DNA of 64,000 bases from CAXBNB01 sp040222275 (GCA_040222275.1 JAVKDJ010000015.1:1-64000), one strand, 5' to 3'. Shown: positions 17,314-26,166, numbered from the stretch's first letter. Translations and numbers: made by a program. Notes: a model not told the origin generated them from the letters alone.

Positions 17314-18663
17314 TTATGAGTCGGCAGGATCGACCGCCCGATCCAGTAGTTTTTGGTCCAGGTTTTTGGCCGTTTTGGCGCCTAGTTTTTTCATTTTCTC
17401 TGCCCGGTTGATCAGGTTGCCTTTGCCTTCATATAGCTTCTTGGCTGCCTCTACATATACCTTTTGGGTGGTGTCCAGGTGCCTGCCCACGTTTTTCAGG
17501 TCTTCGGTAAAGGCTACAAATTTGTCGTAGAGGTTGCCCCCTTCTTTGGCGATCTCTATGGCATTTCTGTTTTGATACTCCTGCTTCCAGATGCTGGCGA
17601 TCGTCCGCAATGTGGCAATCAATGTGGCCGGGCTTACGATCACTATGTTTTTGGCATAGGCATCATTGAAGAGCTCGCCATCGTGCTGTACTGCCAGTGA
17701 AAAAGCCGGCTCTATCGGGATAAACATCAGTACAAAATCCAGGCTTTCTACCCCATACAGGTTCTGGTAGTTTTTTTCGCCCAGGCCCTTGATGTGGCTT
17801 CTCAGGGACAGCAGGTGGGCTTTGAGGTTGGCGGCTTTGTCTTCCTCGGTGTCCGCATTTACGGCACGTTCGTATGCCACCAGCGATACTTTCGAATCTA
17901 CAATGATGCTCTTGTTGTCCGGCAGCTTTACCACTACATCGGGCTGGAAGCGGCGGCCATCCTCATTGGTTTTGGACTCTTGCACTACATACTCCCGTCC
18001 TTTTTCCAGCCCGGATTTTTCCAGGATGCTTTCCAGGATAAATTCGCCCCAATTTCCCTGGGCTTTCGAATCCCCCTTGAGGGCTTTGGTCAGGTTTTCG
18101 GCTTCCTTGGTGATTTTTTGGTTCAGTTCGCGCAATCCTGATATCTGTTCTTTCAAGGCCGAATTCCTTTCTATACTCTCCTTGTTGGTTTGTTCCACTT
18201 TTCGTTCAAACTCAACAATTTTTTCCCCAAGTGGCTTGAGCAAATCGCCTATGTTTACCTTGTTTTGGTCGGTAAATTTTTTGCTCTTGTCCTCGAAGAT
18301 TTCGTTGGCCAGGTTTTTAAATTCTGCTGCGAATTTTTCCTTCAGTTCGTTGATTTCTTCCTTATGTGTGCGGAGGTTTTCCTGGATGTTGCGGTATTCG
18401 GCTTCCAGGCGTGTGTTCTGATTGTTGAGTTTCAGCACTTCCTCCCTCTCTTTCCTCAACTCGTCGTTGAGGCTGGTCATATCCTCGCTCATTTTATGCG
18501 ATTTTTCCTTTTCGGCCGCCAGTTTCAACTCCAATTCCTGGGTGAGGAGCATTTCCCCCACACTGGAGCCATTGGACTGAAACTTGGATTTGGCGATGAA
18601 CCAGGCCGTGCCGCCACCTATTATAATGCCTGTGATCAGATAGACAAAGTGAAATATTTCCAT
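17314..18663 (-). CDS. rmuC: RmuC-like DNA recombination protein
   Basis: 449 residues with the RmuC layout: an N-terminal membrane helix (about residues 4-22), a long coiled coil (about 45-195), then the conserved nuclease-like domain with GNWGE, FQPDVVVKLPD and VDSKVSL (the D...DSK motif of PD-(D/E)XK folds), and a FIPIEPAF segment. RmuC limits DNA inversion and rearrangement between inverted repeats in E. coli. The length is normal. Its promoter should lie in 18664-18720, in the long intergenic stretch that also faces speD. Confidence 0.92.
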   Translation of the reverse strand: MEIFHFVYLITGIIIGGGTAWFIAKSKFQSNGSSVGEMLLTQELELKLAAEKEKSHKMSEDMTSLNDELRKEREEVLKLNNQNTRLEAEYRNIQENLRTHKEEINELKEKFAAEFKNLANEIFEDKSKKFTDQNKVNIGDLLKPLGEKIVEFERKVEQTNKESIERNSALKEQISGLRELNQKITKEAENLTKALKGDSKAQGNWGEFILESILEKSGLEKGREYVVQESKTNEDGRRFQPDVVVKLPDNKSIIVDSKVSLVAYERAVNADTEEDKAANLKAHLLSLRSHIKGLGEKNYQNLYGVESLDFVLMFIPIEPAFSLAVQHDGELFNDAYAKNIVIVSPATLIATLRTIASIWKQEYQNRNAIEIAKEGGNLYDKFVAFTEDLKNVGRHLDTTQKVYVEAAKKLYEGKGNLINRAEKMKKLGAKTAKNLDQKLLDRAVDPADS

Positions 18664-18954
18664 AAAAGAGGGGTTTGTGGCAAAAGTAAAAATTCATTTG
18701 CTGGATTGCCTATCAAAATGAATTTAAAATATTTGTCTTTTACCCTGGCCCACTATGTTTTCATGAGCCATTCCCAGGCTGGCAAAACATGTATCATTTT
18801 GTCGCCTTTTTTAAGTTCATCTTTTTGGTTGGCTGTAATAATGTACCCTTCTGTTTTCTGAAAAAAGTCTATGGTTTGCACTTCCTAAATACCTTTTTGA
18901 CTAGAGGACGCTTTAAGCCCACGATAGACCGGGGATCTCAATTTGAATTCCAAA

Positions 18955-18999
18955 TTGTATATTAGTAAAATACACATTTGTATATTACTAATATACAAA
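18955..18999. promoter_or_regulatory. AT-rich operator-like palindrome
   Basis: TTTGTATATTA C TAATATACAAA at 18977-18999 is a perfect palindrome with 11-bp arms. A related half, TTGTATATTAGT, sits at 18955-18966, 23 bases upstream of the matching bases, two helical turns away. This is the form of a dimeric repressor site. It lies 12 bases before the short ORF at 19011. Confidence 0.55.
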
Positions 19000-19010
19000 A
19001 TACAAGAGTA

Positions 19011-19076
19011 ATGAATTATTACATGGATTTCCTTATCAGGCTTGTCAATGGATTCGACTTACTAATGTCTTTGTAA
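19011..19076 (+). other. 21-codon ORF, possibly the stub of a lost gene
   Basis: An ATG follows the palindrome at a normal distance and opens 21 codons (MNYYMDFLIRL start) before a stop. It is too short to assign. It may be a leader peptide, or the 5' remnant of a gene removed by deletion. Confidence 0.25.
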
Positions 19077-19274
19077 AACAAAGAATTATCCCAGGTTTTT
19101 ATAGCTTAGCGAACTAAACCCAGGCCATCTTAAATCCTGGGTTTGAAGAAACCCGGGTATTTGAGCCAACTGCAACTACGGATGGAAAAAATACTTTGTT
19201 AATGGGTACATTTAAAGGAAATGGGACGGCATTGAAGTGATGAAAGTATAACCTTGAATAAAAGAAGTATTTAA

Positions 19275-19580
19275 TTGGAAGCAAAAATTGACAACTACTC
19301 CGGATGGATACGGGACTGCAATCCCGAAACCCTGAAAAGTGATTTTGAAGATATACTCATCCGGTCGGGGTTTGGGATCATCAATTTTATCGAGCATCAT
19401 TTCGAACCTCAGGGTTATACAGGCCTGTGGTTGATCTCGGAATCGCATTTTGCCATTCATACCTTTCCCGAGGAGGGGAAGACTTACATCGAGCTGAGCA
19501 GCTGTAACAGCGATATGTACGATGATTTTTTGAGCAACCTGAAGAAATACCGAGCACTGAAAGAAGAGAGTGTATTGTGA
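19275..19580 (+). CDS. speD: S-adenosylmethionine decarboxylase proenzyme (SpeD)
   Basis: 101 residues. The processing and active-site residues have the same spacing as in small bacterial SpeD enzymes: Ser57 (in SESH, cleaved to give the pyruvoyl group), His62 (IHTFPE) and Cys77. It makes decarboxylated AdoMet, the aminopropyl donor. A TAA stop directly precedes the TTG at 19275 and no ATG occurs until late in the frame, so TTG is the likely start. The stop overlaps the next gene's GTG (GTGA-type overlap), coupling it to a SpeE-like enzyme. Confidence 0.93.
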   Translation: MEAKIDNYSGWIRDCNPETLKSDFEDILIRSGFGIINFIEHHFEPQGYTGLWLISESHFAIHTFPEEGKTYIELSSCNSDMYDDFLSNLKKYRALKEESVL

Positions 19581-21040
19581 CCCAATCGAAACCATACCTG
19601 AAAGTTTTGTTGTTGGCATCTGTTTCCTTGTTAAGTGGAATAGTGCTGCACCACTTTGCCCAGTTTTCTTATCTCTTCTTTGATGCCAATATCTTCGACA
19701 TTTCCCTGCTGGCTTTTGTATTTATGCTGCCAGTAGTAGTCCATTTCTGGTATCCGTTTTTAGACCGGGTGCCACTGCTGCCCACTCTATTGGTTGCCGT
19801 AATGCTGGCTGGCATGAACTATTGGATAAAAGAAGTTATTCTGCGTTTTCCCACTGTGCTGAATCTGGTGGTGTATGTGCAGCTTATAATGCTTGGCCTT
19901 TCCCTGGCCTTGGTTGGAAAACATGTTGGCATATCCCGCAAGTGGCTCAAACCAATGCTTGCTACAGTGTTGGTAGTAGTAGGGGTATTTCTTGGGCATT
20001 ATGCTTTTTCCGCCCGTTGGCTGACAGGCTTTGCCTTTTTATCCCTTGTCGTGATTTTTTTGACCTTCAATGGCAGAAGGCATTTTAGTAGGGTAGCACT
20101 ATTTACATCGCTGGCGGCATCCTTGGTTATTGGCTTTTCGATTACACCTGACGAAAAGGTTTATGCCAGCCAGGTGAAGTTTCACGACAAAGTGGTGTTT
20201 TCTACCAAAACACCATTTCAGCAAATAGACGTCACGGCCTGGAAAGGCAATCGGTGGTACTATTTCAATGGCACCAATCAATTCAGCACACTAGACGAAT
20301 GGATGTATTATGAACCCATGGTGCACCCTGTAATGCAAATGGCAGATGCCAAACGACAGATATTGGTATTGGGGGGTGAAAATGGCATCATTGCCAGGGA
20401 ACTGAAAAAATACGAAGAGGTGGCCCAGGTAGATATACTTCCACTGGATACCACTTTTTACCAGCTTTCGAAGAAGCACGACATGTTCAAAGATATCAAC
20501 CAAAATGCCTTGAACTACCCGGCGGTTACCCGACTTGGCGGTGATCCATTCCGCCACCTGCATGCATCTGAAGCTTTGTATGATGTGATGATTATCGACC
20601 TGCCGGATCCCGTAGATTTAGAACTCAACCAGTACTATACCCATGAGTTTTACCAGCTTTGCCGAAAGGCCCTCAAACCGGATGGGTTTCTCGTTACACA
20701 ATCCGGTAGCCCCTACTATGCCACAAAGGCATTTTATGCAATAGGCAAAACGCTGGAAAGTGCCGGGTTTCATGTGCTGCCCCTGCACAATCAGGTGATT
20801 TCCCTTGGTGAATGGGGCTGGATGATGGGATCGGCAACCATAACCACTCTGGAGATGAGAAAAAAATGTGAGGACATAAAGCTTGATGATATGAATACAA
20901 GGTGGCTCAACAGGGAAGCCATGAAAATGATGATGTCTTTTGGGAAACCCTACAAAATCACGGGATCGATCGACATCAATACCTTGAAAAACCCGGTCAT
21001 TCACGAGTACTATAACGCGGGTACCTGGAAGTTTGAATGA
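19577..21040 (+). CDS. Membrane-anchored spermidine-synthase-like aminopropyltransferase
   Basis: 487 residues with a GTG start. Residues 1-190 contain about six transmembrane segments. Residues 200-487 are a spermidine-synthase-type methyltransferase fold: the DEWMYYEPMVHP motif (240-251), LGGENG (265-270, in place of GGGDG) and MIIDLPDP with the catalytic-type Asp. The second acidic motif reads VDILPLD instead of the usual VExD. It should transfer an aminopropyl group from decarboxylated AdoMet made by SpeD to an amine, at the membrane face. The changed motifs and the membrane domain suggest an acceptor other than free putrescine. It overlaps genes on both sides by 4 bases. Confidence 0.88.
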   Translation: MTQSKPYLKVLLLASVSLLSGIVLHHFAQFSYLFFDANIFDISLLAFVFMLPVVVHFWYPFLDRVPLLPTLLVAVMLAGMNYWIKEVILRFPTVLNLVVYVQLIMLGLSLALVGKHVGISRKWLKPMLATVLVVVGVFLGHYAFSARWLTGFAFLSLVVIFLTFNGRRHFSRVALFTSLAASLVIGFSITPDEKVYASQVKFHDKVVFSTKTPFQQIDVTAWKGNRWYYFNGTNQFSTLDEWMYYEPMVHPVMQMADAKRQILVLGGENGIIARELKKYEEVAQVDILPLDTTFYQLSKKHDMFKDINQNALNYPAVTRLGGDPFRHLHASEALYDVMIIDLPDPVDLELNQYYTHEFYQLCRKALKPDGFLVTQSGSPYYATKAFYAIGKTLESAGFHVLPLHNQVISLGEWGWMMGSATITTLEMRKKCEDIKLDDMNTRWLNREAMKMMMSFGKPYKITGSIDINTLKNPVIHEYYNAGTWKFE

Positions 21041-22161
21041 TGAAGATGACACCCGCTACGCAAAAAATATGGCTTTTCAACAAACCCCTGGACCTGATGG
21101 TACTCCTGGTCCCGGTATGGTTGGTCTGGGTGTTTTGCTTTTCACTTCCTGCCAGCATTGTAGAGGCCGATGTGCCACTTTGGGTATGGGTGGTGTTTGT
21201 GCTGGGCATAGATGTGGCTCATGTTTGGAGCACGATATTTCGCACCTACCTCGACAAAGAAGAGTTTGGCCATCACAAAAGGCTCTTGATATATACCCCG
21301 GTAGCGTGCCTCGTGTTATTCTTTTTTATAGCCAGTATTTCCATTGCTTTTTTCTGGACGGTGTTGGCCTATGTTGCCCTTTACCATTTCATCAAGCAGC
21401 AGTATGGTTTTATGCAGCTGTACCGGGCCAGGTTTGGTTTTGTGAAAAGCAAAAAATGGCTGTCGGATAAATTTATCATCTACCTGGGCATGCTCTATCC
21501 GGTGTGGTACTGGCACCTCAATAGCGACAGAAATTTTTCATGGTTTGTCGATGGGGATTTTTTTGATTTGGCTGGTGTTTTGTCACAGTTGCCTTTTGGG
21601 GTCAGTGCGTTAAACGAAATCAGCAACTACCTTTATTTTTTTCTGTTGGTATTATGGTTTGTCGAGGAGGAGGTCCTTCACCAGCGGCTTAAGCAAGGAT
21701 TCCCAATCGGCAAGTGGCTGTGGATTATGACCACCTGGGGCAACTGGTACCTGGGTATAGTCTATTTCAATTCCGATATCGTATTCACGGTGACCAATGT
21801 AGTGGCCCATGGTGTTCCTTATATGGCACTTGTGTTTTTTTATGTGGAGAAAAAGAGGGAAAGGAAGAAACCTGGGCTTTTTTGGTTTGACAATCTATAC
21901 CGTGTTGGGTTTATGCTGGGAGTGGTATTATTACTGGCGTTTGGTGAAGAGTACCTTTGGGACATGCTGCTCTATCAGGAGCGCACGAACCTTTTCGAAG
22001 CATTGATAGGATATCCCACGGCCATTGTGAATTCACCAATTTTTCAGGCTTTGGCTTTGGCGCTGTTGTCCGTCCCACAGGCCACACACTATGTACTGGA
22101 TGGGTTTATATGGAAAGCAAATAGCAATAATCCCCATATTAAGACCCTGTTATTGAATTAA
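21037..22161 (+). CDS. Polytopic membrane protein with conserved-looking histidines
   Basis: 374 residues and about ten hydrophobic segments. I do not recognise the family. Histidines sit in or next to membrane segments in motif-like settings: DVAHVW (near residue 60), YHFIKQQYGF (about 117), VAHGVPYM (about 255) and ATHYVLDGF near the C-terminus. Such His placement is seen in membrane di-metal or haem enzymes (desaturase or dioxygenase types), but no HxxHH box is present. The start overlaps the SpeE-like gene by 4 bases and the FAD oxidoreductase follows after 2 bases, so all are one operon and probably one pathway. Confidence 0.7.
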   Translation: MMKMTPATQKIWLFNKPLDLMVLLVPVWLVWVFCFSLPASIVEADVPLWVWVVFVLGIDVAHVWSTIFRTYLDKEEFGHHKRLLIYTPVACLVLFFFIASISIAFFWTVLAYVALYHFIKQQYGFMQLYRARFGFVKSKKWLSDKFIIYLGMLYPVWYWHLNSDRNFSWFVDGDFFDLAGVLSQLPFGVSALNEISNYLYFFLLVLWFVEEEVLHQRLKQGFPIGKWLWIMTTWGNWYLGIVYFNSDIVFTVTNVVAHGVPYMALVFFYVEKKRERKKPGLFWFDNLYRVGFMLGVVLLLAFGEEYLWDMLLYQERTNLFEALIGYPTAIVNSPIFQALALALLSVPQATHYVLDGFIWKANSNNPHIKTLLLN

Positions 22162-22163
22162 AT

Positions 22164-23678
22164 ATGGATAGAAGGGATTTTGTAAAAGCAGCTGCACTGG
22201 CCACAATGCCAATGATCTTGAAGTCGTGCAATTGGCCGGGAAGTGAGGGCAGCTACGACATAGTTGTGGATTCGGATGCCCAAACCGGTCATCTGGTTTA
22301 TAAAAGTGGGAAATTTGAACGATTGCCTGTTATACAAACGGAATACCTGATTGTTGGGGGCGGGGTGGCTGGCATGACGGCTGCTGCACAATTGCAGGGA
22401 AAGGATTTTCTGCTGTGCGAATTATCGAACAGCCTTGGTGGATCGTCTTCGGCGGCACGATTTGAGGGCATGTACCTTTCCCAGGGGGCACATTACGACC
22501 TTTCCTATCCCCGGGGCTATGGCGAGGAAGTGCTGGGTTTTCTCGAAAACCTGGGAGTCATTCAGTACCAGCATTGGCGGGATAGCTGGGGATTTACCGA
22601 TCAGCAGCATATCATTTTGCATCGCAAAAAAAACCAGTGTTTCGATCATGGTGAATACCGGAAGGACGTGTTGGGGGAGGGTGAAACCAAGGATAAATTC
22701 CTTGAAATCCTAAGTGCTTACTCCGGAAAAATGCATCTCCCATCGAGGCTGATAGAGGAAAAATTCCACCACCTGAATGCAGAAACCTTCCTCGGATTTT
22801 TGAAAAAGCATTTGCCTATGGATGATACTTTTGTCAGGGGACTGGACTACCACATGAAGGATGATTATGGTACTGGATGCGCGGAGGTTTCCGCCCTGGC
22901 TGGTATTCATTATTTTATGTGCCGGCCATATTACAAGGAGATCATGGAACTTTTTTCCCCACCTGAGGGCAATCAGTATTTCATCAACAAGATGGCCGAA
23001 AGGACAGGGGCAGAGCGATTGCTCACCAATCACCTCGTGAAAAACATCCGGGAGGAAAAAGAGGGCTTTATGGTGCATGTGGTGGATGTAAAAAACCAAC
23101 AAGTAAAACCTGTAAAAGCCGATAAGGTGATTTACGCAGGCCAAAAACATGCCTTGAAATACATTTACCCTGCGGGATACGATCTGTTCAGGCAAAATAC
23201 CTCTGCTCCATGGCTGGTGGTAAATGTGGTGACAGACAATACCTTGCCTTTGCCGGCATTTTGGCAGAATGAGATGCTTACCGAAGATACCTCCTTTATG
23301 GGATTTGTAGATTCTGCCTCCCAGTTTACAGGTCAATCCCGTTACAGGGTGTTTACGGCATATTATTGCCTCCCTGTTGGCTCCAGGGATGACCTGCTAC
23401 AGGTGGAGAAAGAGAAGAAAACCATAGCCCAGTCCACGGTGCGCCATGTTGGAGATTATTTCAGGAAAGACATCTCCGGCTATGTAAAACAGGTTTTTAT
23501 TAAAGCCATGGGACATGCCATGCCTATTCCCGGGCCCGGTTACCTTTTCGATGATAAAAACCAATACCGCACAAACAAACAGTTGGCCTATGCCGGGGTG
23601 GACAACAGCCGGTTGCCCCTGTTTTATGAAGCGGTGGACAGTGGGCTTGAAGCGGTGAAAATTTTGGCTCAAGTGTAG
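22164..23678 (+). CDS. Tat-type FAD-dependent oxidoreductase, amine-oxidase-like
   Basis: 504 residues. MDRRDFVKAA is a twin-arginine signal, with a Cys22 that could serve as a lipidation site. The dinucleotide-binding motif VGGGVAG (64-70) ends its beta-alpha-beta unit at Glu86, followed by a GGSS segment like that of flavin amine oxidases and phytoene-desaturase relatives. The C-terminus has a second FAD-contact segment (YAGVDNSRLP, then EAVDSG). With speD and the SpeE-like gene upstream, oxidation of a polyamine or polyamine-bearing product outside the cytoplasm is plausible; this is inference. Confidence 0.82.
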   Translation: MDRRDFVKAAALATMPMILKSCNWPGSEGSYDIVVDSDAQTGHLVYKSGKFERLPVIQTEYLIVGGGVAGMTAAAQLQGKDFLLCELSNSLGGSSSAARFEGMYLSQGAHYDLSYPRGYGEEVLGFLENLGVIQYQHWRDSWGFTDQQHIILHRKKNQCFDHGEYRKDVLGEGETKDKFLEILSAYSGKMHLPSRLIEEKFHHLNAETFLGFLKKHLPMDDTFVRGLDYHMKDDYGTGCAEVSALAGIHYFMCRPYYKEIMELFSPPEGNQYFINKMAERTGAERLLTNHLVKNIREEKEGFMVHVVDVKNQQVKPVKADKVIYAGQKHALKYIYPAGYDLFRQNTSAPWLVVNVVTDNTLPLPAFWQNEMLTEDTSFMGFVDSASQFTGQSRYRVFTAYYCLPVGSRDDLLQVEKEKKTIAQSTVRHVGDYFRKDISGYVKQVFIKAMGHAMPIPGPGYLFDDKNQYRTNKQLAYAGVDNSRLPLFYEAVDSGLEAVKILAQV

Positions 23679-23793
23679 GTGAAAAGTATTTTTTGTTTAA
23701 TTTGATCGAAATTTTTTTTCAAACCACGAATTCATTTTGTCAGGTAAAAAGATTTGGGAATTAAAACCCCCATTAAACCTGACAATTTACTTC

Positions 23794-24237
23794 ATGACCG
23801 ATAAAACCAATCAGATAGATAACAGCCCTGCCCTACTTGCCGCAGAGGCATTGGCCGACAATCCGGTCTTGGTGGATAAAATTTCCAGGGCCTGCGATGT
23901 GCCGGCATCAGAGGTAGCTGATTTGCTTACAGAAGTGATGCTTTTTCTCACCCTGATTGCCACGGAAAACCAAAAACTCAGTCCTTCACTGATAGTGGAC
24001 TATGCCTGGCACGAGCTCATCCTTTGTACCAGGTATTATCACCAGTTGTGCGAGGAGAATTTTGGCAGGTATATCCATCATCACCCTGGAGGTGAGGAAA
24101 GTGAAAACATCAAACAATTTAACAATACCCTAAAATTATACCGGCAGCATTTCGGCAAACTTCCATCACGGTACTGGGGTACCATGCCGGAGGAGGATTT
24201 TGCAGATGCCGACTGTGGTCCATGTTCATCTTATTAA
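23794..24237 (+). CDS. GRDP-like (glycine-rich-domain-protein type, DUF1399) protein
   Basis: 147 residues from the ATG at 23794 (the frame runs back to a TTG at 23737, unlikely to be used). The segment VDYAWHELILCTRYY, then C..NFG..IHHHP, is the hallmark of the GRDP/DUF1399 family, whose biochemical role is unknown in bacteria. It ends in a short Cys-containing tail (DCGPCSSY). It follows the FAD gene by 115 bases on the same strand and is followed by another Cys-tailed protein, with no terminator between. Confidence 0.78.
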   Translation: MTDKTNQIDNSPALLAAEALADNPVLVDKISRACDVPASEVADLLTEVMLFLTLIATENQKLSPSLIVDYAWHELILCTRYYHQLCEENFGRYIHHHPGGEESENIKQFNNTLKLYRQHFGKLPSRYWGTMPEEDFADADCGPCSSY

Positions 24238-24261
24238 AATCAATCAAACCTAAACCTCAAT

Positions 24262-25314
24262 ATGTATTTCAGTAGTAAAGTAAGCATCAACCCAGCCCAG
24301 CTAACCAAAGTCGAAAAAATAAAACCAACCAGGGCCTTCAAGAAGATGTTGTTCCTCATGACGGGTGGGGCTGTGGCAGATAAGATAGCGGTGGAAACTT
24401 TTGCGGCTGTGTCTATTCTACAACAGCTTTATCGTGTGTTTGCCGCTACCGGGGTAAATAACATCATACGGCTCGCACAGGACGACATAGACTTTTACCT
24501 GGATGAAGAAGGGAAAGAAGATGACCTGAAAGAGGCCCTGGATAAATTTGACCTGGAAATAAATGATGCCATGTCTGAGAAGTTTGGGACGTTGCACATG
24601 GTGTTGGAGCATTTTGACGACAATTTTACATACCTCATAGATGTAAAAATCAACAGGACCCATGAAGTGGGAGAAAATCCAATTGAAATAGTGATAAATG
24701 GGCTTTTGAAAGATATGCAGGCCACAGCTGGAGATACGCCGGAAAAAGTAAAGGCACAAATGGAATCAGTATTTGCCAACCAAGAGGCCTATGATGCCTA
24801 TGTAACACAAAAGAGGGGTTTGTTTGAAGGATTTGCCAATGGCCTGCAATTGAACATCAAGAAGTTTATGAAGGTGGAAGAGGTGCTAGTGGAGCATGAG
24901 AATAAAATCATGGTGCCAAAGGAAAGTGTGGGCAAGCCCAATGACATTGGCAGGAATACTACAGCATACGACCCTGTATATCATGGGTATTATGGGTATG
25001 ACAATGCTTTTTTCTACGGATATTTCTGGAGTACCATGATGCATGACCACAATACCCACATTCACGATACATACATTGTATCGGATGATGGGCAAACGGT
25101 GGGGTCTATCGATGGTGAGGGAATTGACGCAGGCAGCAGTACCTTGTTTGATCCTGAGGCAGACTATGATACCAGAATCGCTTCTGACGATCTGGTGGAG
25201 AATGACTCCACGCTTACGAGCACTGACGATGGGAACTGGTTTGGGGGTGATAGTGATTCGGACGCTTCGTCCTGTAGTTCGTGCAGTTCCTGCAGCAGTT
25301 GCGGGGGCGATTGA
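24262..25314 (+). CDS. Uncharacterised protein with C-terminal Cys-Ser-Ser repeats
   Basis: 350 residues, not recognised. Residues 1-200 look mostly helical, with a weakly hydrophobic segment at 28-60. Residues about 230-265 are rich in Tyr, Gly and His (YHGYYGYDNAFFYGYF, then HDHNTHIHD). The rest is acidic and ends with four cysteines at 338, 341, 344 and 347, each three residues apart, then Gly-Gly-Asp. Such tails may bind metal or act as modification sites. It is the last gene before the terminator at 25359-25391 and lies 24 bases after the GRDP-like gene. Confidence 0.65.
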   Translation: MYFSSKVSINPAQLTKVEKIKPTRAFKKMLFLMTGGAVADKIAVETFAAVSILQQLYRVFAATGVNNIIRLAQDDIDFYLDEEGKEDDLKEALDKFDLEINDAMSEKFGTLHMVLEHFDDNFTYLIDVKINRTHEVGENPIEIVINGLLKDMQATAGDTPEKVKAQMESVFANQEAYDAYVTQKRGLFEGFANGLQLNIKKFMKVEEVLVEHENKIMVPKESVGKPNDIGRNTTAYDPVYHGYYGYDNAFFYGYFWSTMMHDHNTHIHDTYIVSDDGQTVGSIDGEGIDAGSSTLFDPEADYDTRIASDDLVENDSTLTSTDDGNWFGGDSDSDASSCSSCSSCSSCGGD

Positions 25315-25358
25315 TGATGAAACTTCCTTCGGTCGAATAATATTAAACACAATGTATA

Positions 25359-25391
25359 AAAAAAGCCGAAACGAGAGGTTCCGGCTTTTTT
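25359..25391. terminator. Bidirectional intrinsic terminator
   Basis: AAAAAAGCCGAAAC, a GAGAG loop, then GTTCCGGCTTTTTT: 13 of 14 positions pair, with A and T tracts at the two ends. It lies between the convergent gene ends at 25314 and 25417 and can stop both transcripts. Confidence 0.9.
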
Positions 25392-25416
25392 CCAACTGCA
25401 CTATCAACTTCCTTTA

Positions 25417-26166
25417 CTATCCTACAAAAGCACCAAACTGTTGCTCGATTGCTTTGGGACTGTTGGCATATCCGGCACCCACCTGTACCGACATCACATC
25501 AGGGAATATGTCCTGAACACCCTCCTTCAATGCCTCGATGATATTCCTGGCCACATTCTGAGGGCTGTCTTTTTCCATTTCAATTTCCTTGGCCATGTCT
25601 GTGTCAATCGGTCCGGGATATACACCGGCTACCAGTATATTGGTTTCAGACAATTCCCCACGAATACTTTGGGTGATGCTGTGTACCAGTGCTTTGGAGG
25701 CGGAGTACGTACCTATAACAGGCATGCTGGCCAGCCCAACAACCGACGATACGTTGACGATAGCCCCTACCTCCTGCTTTTTGATAGTATCAGCGAAAGC
25801 ATTGGTTAGCCTTACCAACCCGATCACGTTTACGTCCAGGTTTGTTTGCAACCCTGCAACGGCTTCCGGGTGGATAAATCCACCTCCATGAAGCACACCG
25901 GCGTTGTTGAACAGCAGCTCCGTATCGGTGGCGATTCTTGCTGCATTTTCTATGGAAGTACTATCGGTTACGTCAAGTTGAATGGCAACCACCCTGTCTC
26001 CATACTGCTCTACCAAGTCAAACAGGCTTGATTTGTCCCTTGCCCCTGCATAGACTTTTTTAGCACCATTTTCCAATAGTTCTATGGCAATCGCCTTGCC
26101 AATTCCTCTGTTGGCACCACTAATGAAGGCTACCTTGCCTTCAACATTAATTTTTACTTCTGACAT
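25417..26166 (-). CDS. Short-chain dehydrogenase/reductase
   Basis: 249 residues, classical SDR: the cofactor motif SGANRGIGK is near residue 16, NNAG near 87, and a Ser ... YSASK catalytic set follows. An Arg after beta2 (GARDKS) suggests NADPH. It is cytoplasmic with no signal. It is divergent from a LysR-type regulator with 112 bases between, the usual arrangement for a regulator and its target, so it may be induced by a small molecule it processes. The substrate is unknown. Confidence 0.88.
   Translation of the reverse strand: MSEVKINVEGKVAFISGANRGIGKAIAIELLENGAKKVYAGARDKSSLFDLVEQYGDRVVAIQLDVTDSTSIENAARIATDTELLFNNAGVLHGGGFIHPEAVAGLQTNLDVNVIGLVRLTNAFADTIKKQEVGAIVNVSSVVGLASMPVIGTYSASKALVHSITQSIRGELSETNILVAGVYPGPIDTDMAKEIEMEKDSPQNVARNIIEALKEGVQDIFPDVMSVQVGAGYANSPKAIEQQFGAFVG

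Larger units (their letters stand above)
18664..19274. other. 611-bp intergenic region with a palindrome and a truncated ORF
   Basis: No full gene is supported. It holds the operator-like palindrome at 18955-18999, a 21-codon ORF at 19011-19076, and from about 19090 to 19160 degenerate CCCAGG/CCTGGG and CCCGGG inverted segments. A transcript for the speD operon must start here or upstream. The pattern suggests the remains of a lost small regulatory gene. Confidence 0.4.
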
